A DNA stretch of 64,000 bases from Mercurialis annua. Its lineage: Eukaryota > Streptophyta > Magnoliopsida > Malpighiales > Euphorbiaceae. The position numbers were made by a program, and so were the translations under genes. How positions within the stretch are numbered: the first letter of the stretch is position 1; each line of letters begins with the position of its first letter. Positions 58,785 through 64,000 of the stretch are shown here, in pieces. The DNA lies in contig NC_065577.1 in assembly GCF_937616625.2 (NCBI RefSeq), forward strand, positions 38,283,001 through 38,347,000, given 5' to 3'. The notes beneath the pieces were generated by a model. It had not been told where the DNA came from. It searched no databases and saw only the letters and a program-made list of their open reading frames with translations.

Positions 58785-59573
58785 ATGTCAGAAACCACCA
58801 ATTCGAAAATGAAACTGAAGCTTCTTATTGACAAAAAAGCTCAGAAAGTTCTTTTTGCAGAGGCAAGCAAGGGTTTTGTAGACTTCCTATTTAGCCTCAT
58901 GTCATTACCATTGGGAAATATCATTAGGGTTCTAACAAAAAGTAACATGGTGGGTTGTTTAGGAAACCTGTATGAAAGCATTGAAACCCTAAGTTACAGT
59001 TACCTTCAACCTTCCCAGCACAAGGACTTCATTTTGAAGTCAAAATCTCCCCTTCTTCCAGTTGACACTCCTCTGTTGTTGCCCGACACTAATTCTGGTC
59101 ATCCGAAGATGTACATATGTGATACTCCTAATCATTGTTATGTGACTTTTGAACCAGACACACCTTGTCCTACTTGTAAAACCTTAATGAACTATGAACC
59201 CACTTTTATAAGTTCCGAAAGTGATAAGCAAGTAACTGCCAAATATGGAGAAGGTGGGTTTGTGAAAGATGTGGTGACCTATATGGTAATGGATGATCTT
59301 GAAGTGAAGCCAATATGTACAGTCTCCAGTATCACTTTAATCAACACTTTTGGTATTACTGATTTGGGTTCTCTTCAAGAGAAAGTGGTTGATTTTGGAG
59401 TAGCTGAGGTACGTTCATCAGTCTCTTTCTGTATTGTTTAATTTCCGTCGTTAAATTGATGACTGCATAATTTGTTTCTCTTTTCGTTTTGGCATCTTTG
59501 CTAGGGTTTGATGCTTCTTCAGGTGTCTTTGCAAGCCAAGGATGTACTGACCAGTGTTTTCCTCAAGACATAA
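58785..59573 (+). CDS. DUF674 family protein, array gene 7
   Basis: Exon 1 58785-59408, exon 2 59505-59573 (GAG|GTACGT ... CTAG); 230 residues. Closely related to genes 5, 6 and 8: MKLKLLIDKKAQKVLFAEAS, FVDFLFSLMSLPLGNIIRVL, GCLGNLYESIETL, a Cys segment CDTPNHC ... CPTCKTLM, FVKDVVTYMVMDDLEVKPI and GLMLLQVSLQAKDVLTSVFL. The first Cys pair is spaced CX5C rather than CX3C. The usual KDF is KGF here. The gene is intact with its own TATA box. Confidence 0.92.
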
Positions 59574-60460
59574 TATATACTAATAAGTTTCTTGATTTGT
59601 TTTTATTTTTGGAAGATTAATATCATATTTAGGGTTGCTATATCTTTTGTGTAATGCTAGTACTTCTAAATTTTTAATGAATGGAGTGTGTCTTCTTTGC
59701 CTGGTAGTCTTTTGCAAATGGATGCAATAATATTGTTTCAGGTTTCGATCTGCATAACCGCAACTTGCCCAATTCAATTCTAAAATAAAATACACTAGAT
59801 TGATAATGAAGTCCTTGCTTTGTTTCGAAAAAAATAAAATCAAATCAACGCAAGTGCCATTTTGGTCTAATAATAAATTACAAATTATTTCTATATTTTA
59901 AGTTTTAACTTATTTTAAAGATAGAGTATTTATATAATTTCATTAAAAACACAATTAATAAGAAAATGATTATAAATTCGTGAAAACTTAAAATATTAGT
60001 TATATTTTTTAAAAGAGTAAATCACTGTGATCACATATATAATTCACAGTTTGGTACATTTTCTATTAAAATTAAAGGATACCAAATCGTTAAAAGAATT
60101 AACAAAAATCCTAATTGTTAACGGAATTAAAATTAAAATTCCAAATTGTTTTGTTTTTAAAATGAGATATCAAATTGTGAATTATAACCTATGTGTGAGC
60201 TGTCAAAGCGATTTGTTTTTTTACTGTAATATTTCGTAAAATCATTTGAAAATGGCAAGGTGGATAGTTGTATTGGGACGAAATAGTATAAATCAGGTCT
60301 AATTGAATCGAGATCTGATGATCTTACTGGTTCAACTAACGGTTTGATTTTCAAGCAATGAACGTAAGTAGTCCTAATTCAAATTTGTATATATAAGTGC
60401 AATAATTAATAGAGAATCATTAATAATGGCCACCCGTTCCACTTTCCAATATGAATTTAA
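59574..60460. other. Spacer between DUF674 genes 7 and 8
   Basis: The first about 200 bases are likely 3'UTR of gene 7. A weak inverted pair around ATATAATTCACAGTTTGG (60040) and TTGTGAATTATAACCTATG (60174) suggests a decayed MITE. No gene. Confidence 0.45.
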
Positions 60461-60480
60461 ACCTTTCTACTTCCCAATGG
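60461..60480 (+). promoter_or_regulatory. Conserved upstream motif of DUF674 gene 8
   Basis: ACCTTTCTACTTCCCAATGG lies 95 bases before the ATG. A TATA-like GCTATATAACTG follows at about 60510-60521. The (TA)n tract of genes 5-7 is absent here. Confidence 0.5.
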
Positions 60481-60555
60481 AAAAAACACAGAGCCATCTT
60501 TTTGAATTATGCTATATAACTGTGGTTTTACATCACCATATTTATCCAAAAAATA

Positions 60556-61351
60556 ATGAAACGGAAGACGTCTAATTCCAACGTGAAGTTGAAGCTTCTT
60601 ATCGACAAGAAATCCAAGAAAGTCCTATTTGCTGAAGCAAACAAAGATTTCGTAGATTTTCTTTTCAGCCTAATGTCATTACCATTAGGAAATGTTATCA
60701 AACTGTTAACCAAGAAAAAAATGGTGGGTTGCTTAGCAAATCTTTACGGCAGCATTGAAACCCTAAACGACACTTTCCTTCAAGCACCCGATATTAAAGA
60801 ATCCATTTTGAATCCAAGATCTCCATCTCACGCTATTCAAACACCACTCTTGCTAACCAACACTGATCACTTCTCCGCCAGCCAAAGTGTGTATTTTTGC
60901 CCTCATGGTTGCAGGTACCGAGCGGCTTTAGACCCAGAAGCGCTTTGTCCCACTTGCAACCGCAAAATGTCTACTGGGGGAAACTTCGTTGCTCCCACTC
61001 CCGATGGTGCAGAGCTAGTGGTTTCCGGTGCCGGAGGAGGTGGATTTGTGAAAGATGTGGTTACGTACATGGTGATGGATGATCTCGAAGTAAAACCTAT
61101 GTCTACGATTTCTAGTATTACTTTGATCAACACTTTTGATATCCGGGATTTGCGTTCTCTTCAAGAGAAAGTGGTTGATATTGGATTAGATGAGGTATAT
61201 GTATAAATAAATCACTGTACTTATATATTCAGTTGCCATTGTTTTTAAAAAGTAATACAATGGTTTTTGGTGTTATTGTTAGGGTTTGAAGCTGCTTCAG
61301 GTGTCTTTGCAGGCCAAGAATGTTTTGACAAGTGTTTTTCTCAAGGCATGA
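60556..61351 (+). CDS. DUF674 family protein, array gene 8
   Basis: Exon 1 60556-61194 (213 codons), exon 2 61283-61351 (GAG|GTATAT ... GTTAG); 235 residues. NVKLKLLIDKKSKKVLFAEA, NKDFVDFLFSLMSLPLGNVI, GCLANLYGSIETLNDTFLQA, CPHGC ... CPTCNRKM (CX3C, 11 apart, CX2C), a Gly-rich insert SGAGGGGFVKDVVTYMVMDD and GLKLLQVSLQAKNVLTSVFL. Starts MKRKTSNS, more basic than its neighbours. Intact last member of the array. Confidence 0.93.
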
Positions 61352-62001
61352 AGTTTCTTCAACTTATAATTTTCTTGGCATTGGATGGGAATGTTGGTTT
61401 GGGAAGTCATATCAGTTATGTAATGGTAGTTTTTTGATTGTGTTTTTTTTTTTCAATCTATTCTGTTTTAAGTATCTAGTCCAATGCAGTGTTTTTCCTT
61501 TTTAGATTTTTTTCCCTAATCTTTTTGGAGTATATGGGAAACTAGGTTCAAGTGAAAAATTAGCCTATAACTGAACAAAACAATTTCAAAAACAAATAAC
61601 AATATACTATATTTTTAAGTTATTTTTAATTATATAAGCTAAGTTATAATTAAAATAATATTCAATTAAATAATTAAAATAATATTCAATTATGATATAT
61701 TTTATTATTATCAATTAAACTATTATTTTCTTAATTGCTATTTGGATATTGTTAACCACATACTGTAAAATTACGAAACCAAATTATAATATTACTTTAT
61801 CTAAAATATATTTATCAAGTAAATCTTAAATATTGTCAAAAAAAAGTAAATCTTAAATATAGACGTTTTAATATAATTTTTTCTTAATTAATTAACTATC
61901 GATTCGCGTGATATGAGAAGATATGATATGGATTTGGAGTTATCAAGTTTATCCAAAACAATTTTCAATGTTATGAGAAGATATGCTATGTATTTGAAAT
62001 T
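61352..62001. other. Downstream flank of the DUF674 array
   Basis: Likely 3'UTR of gene 8 to about 61500, then AT-rich DNA with ATAATATTCAATTA repeats (61650-61700). No gene. Confidence 0.5.
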
Positions 62002-62193
62002 GAAAAATGTTTTATAACCCACCATTTTAACCCAACTCTTTTAATCCATCTTACACGGAAAAACTGCATTGATCCAATTTCTCTTTAAAAGTGTATATCT
62101 CAATTTTTCTCTTTAAATTCATTCATTTTTTTATTGCCACTTCAGGTGGTACAATAAGAAAGGACAAAAGTGGTGGGTTAAATAGCATTACTC
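62002..62193. mobile_element. MULE-type MITE, intact
   Basis: Exact 9-bp TSD TTTGAAATT (61993-62001, 62194-62202). Ends GAAAAATGTTTTATAACCCA and inverted GAGTAATGCTATTTAACCCA. Same family as the interrupted MITE 36225-42320. 192 bp, no ORF. Confidence 0.85.
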
Positions 62194-62999
62194 TTTGAAA
62201 TTTATGAAGAAATTAGATGGAAAATTCGAATAATGGTAGTTTTTTAATTCTGTCAAAATATAAAAGCGTATGAATTAGACGAATTTTAGGTTCTTTTATG
62301 CCGAATTCGTTCATCTAAGTCTTTAATATTTTTATTTTCTTATATATATGTAAGCTTTAGATTATAGAGAAACAGTTTTTGATTGAATAGTTAAAGGATG
62401 AATCCTATTTTTGAATTCGGTATTCTGCGTGAATCAACAATTTTTTGATGCGTAATTCTGATAGACGTTGAAAGCTATAATTTTGAGATTAATCTACTTA
62501 TCAACATATTTAAATTTTTATCTTATATTCTATTATTTCCGCTACGTCAGTTGATATCAAGCGATTTTGGGCCAACCAGTTTGAATTTAAATTAGACCGA
62601 CTGGCTCGACCAATTTGAATGTAAATTAGATCAACAGTTTGATTTTTCATAAAAAGGAAAATATATAAAAAAACATATGAAATGGTAAATTATTCCATTG
62701 GTTGAATCGTAAAAGTCAGACTCATTTCATAAATCAAATCATTATTAAATATTTTATTAAATTAACACTTTTTATTAAATTAAAACTTTTATTGTAAATT
62801 ATATAAAAATAATAAATCTATTATTTATTATCAAATAATTTAACTGATAATTAAATTTTGTTGAGAAGTAAATTGTTGTTTATCCCAATTCGGCCAATTC
62901 ATCTACATCAACTTATTCCAATAAACTATTTTATTTAAAAACAAAACTTATTCCAACATATTGATAGGAGTAGAAATACTCCTATTTTCTAGATACTTT
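62194..62999. other. AT-rich intergenic DNA
   Basis: No gene. At 62575-62645 there are repeated CCAGTTTGAATTTAAATTAG-type words with GACCGACTGG, perhaps from a degenerate element. Confidence 0.45.
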
Positions 63000-64000
63000 C
63001 AGGTCTTTTTAATGCGTATTTAATGTCAAATTCATGTTATTTGTGGTTCTTATTGTTATGTCCAAGTTTTTCAGGTATATGCATGAAAACGGATGATTTC
63101 GGAGCTTATTAGAGTGATTTTGGACTTGCGGAGGACTCGGGAAGCATTTGAAGCAAGAATCGGAGGTTTGGAGCCAAAATCTGTAAGTGCACGTCGTGCA
63201 CGTTGGGAGCACGTTGGGAGCACGTCAGGGTCCAGTGTCCAGAACTTTGGAGATGGGAGAGCACGTCGTTGGGCACGACGTGCTTGAAGAAAACTGGGAC
63301 CGCACGACGTGCGGTCTTGCTGTGCACGTCGTGCGGTGTGGAATGAAGAAGGGCACGACGTGCCCTTGACTCCTGCACGTCGTGCCCCCTTCGATAGCAG
63401 CCGGCGAAATTGACGTTTTAGCCCGTATTTGACTATTAAAGACCTGGGTATTTTGGGAATTTCACATAGCTCGAAGATTACAAGAAAACATAGTATAAAT
63501 ACCATTCTTAATCATTGTATTAGGGTTCGCGACTTTGTTTTTGAGATTATACCTTAGTTTATTACAATTTTAGTTTCGTTCTTCATTATTATCGCTGGAT
63601 TTTCATTGTTCATTATTAGTTTACTTCAACCAAGGTACGATTGATATTAATTTCATACTTCAGTATTTATTTAAGCGCAGAATGAATTCGTTAATTATTG
63701 CTTTAAGTCTTTTTATTATTATGTCTAGCTAAACCCTTCATTGGGGATTATTAATCTAAATTATGTCTGTTTAATTGAATTGAATTTATGGGTTTTTGTT
63801 CTTGATGGGTTTTAATTATTGTGCTTAACGCTTAGCCTGAACTGATCACTTAGTCTACGCCTTTTGTTTTAGTTTTAGCTCGAGAGAGTAAAATTGGAAT
63901 AGAACAATATAATTAAGAACGCAGGAGTTAATTGTGCGAGAGTGAATTAACGAGTGCGGGTTCTTTGAATTTGCTTAACAACCATTAAATTGAATTATAC
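63000..64000 (+). mobile_element. Probable LTR/leader of an LTR retrotransposon (partial)
   Basis: The segment has a palindrome-rich block (63189-63385), then TATAAAT at 63494-63500, followed by an A/T-rich leader-like stretch with no ORF to the window end. This order (CG-rich upstream block, TATA box, non-coding R/U5-like DNA) fits a plant gypsy-type LTR. Neither LTR border nor a primer-binding site could be confirmed, so this remains a probable call. Confidence 0.45.
63189..63385. repeat. Six copies of the palindrome GCACG(A/T)CGTGC
   Basis: Copies at 63189-63199, 63273-63283, 63302-63312, 63324-63334, 63353-63363 and 63375-63385, with partial copies near 63209, 63220 and 63261. Two extend to 15 bp (CCGCACGACGTGCGG at 63300-63314; GGGCACGACGTGCCC at 63351-63365). 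Each has an ACGT or CGTCG-type core. They are far richer in CpG than the surrounding DNA. Confidence 0.9.

Overview
This is plant nuclear DNA from a eudicot. The genes have GT-AG introns. The single-copy genes belong to plant families (an MKP1-type MAP kinase phosphatase and a Bet v 1/PR-10 protein). There is an array of the plant-specific DUF674 family. The rest is AT-rich and packed with plant transposable elements, many delimitable to the base by terminal repeats and target-site duplications (TSDs). The species cannot be named from this; the C-terminus of the PR-10 protein recalls Hypericum Hyp-1, a weak hint only.

Layout. 1-1116: 3' end of a MuDR-type Mutator element whose end abuts a short promoter. 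1117-6365: MKP1-like phosphatase gene with a 5'UTR intron made of tandem repeats, two short uORFs, one long coding exon and a small last exon 1.8 kb downstream. 8771-9787 (minus): two-exon PR-10 gene; a 1.2 kb foldback element sits in its 5' leader, separating the start codon from a TATA box at 11136-11143. 11387-18567: a Stowaway-type MITE split by a 6.9 kb FAR1-type MULE with a perfect 9-bp TSD; the MULE contains a second copy of its own 5' end and most of its transposase gene, as expected from self-insertion followed by recombination. 18644-19967: another 9-bp-TSD element. 21471-25129: a hAT-like element (8-bp TSD) split by a 2.9 kb foldback element (9-bp TSD) carrying two inverted tRNA-like modules around an 11-bp-periodic minisatellite.

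25400-61351: eight DUF674 genes or gene remnants, all on the plus strand and nearly all with one phase-0 intron near the 3' end. Genes 1 and 2 form one lineage, genes 3-8 another. Genes 3 and 4 have lost their N-terminal part. Genes 5 and 6 are identical proteins made by a recent tandem duplication whose breakpoints (a Helitron end and the inside of a Tourist-type MITE) can be read directly; a 3.45 kb element later landed at the duplication junction. Between genes 4 and 5 lie a short Helitron, a possible large Helitron remnant, a MITE broken by a near-complete L1-type LINE (minus; three nonsense codons, no frameshift seen), a hAT MITE and a second short Helitron. The window ends in what looks like the LTR/leader of a retrotransposon with six copies of a GCACG(A/T)CGTGC palindrome.

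No rRNA genes, functional tRNA genes, CRISPR arrays or bacterial-type operons were seen. The most unusual items are the foldback element with tRNA-like modules, the self-nested FAR1 MULE, the element in the PR-10 leader, and the DUF674 array with its readable duplication history and one chimeric member. All calls rest on reading the sequence; no database search was done.
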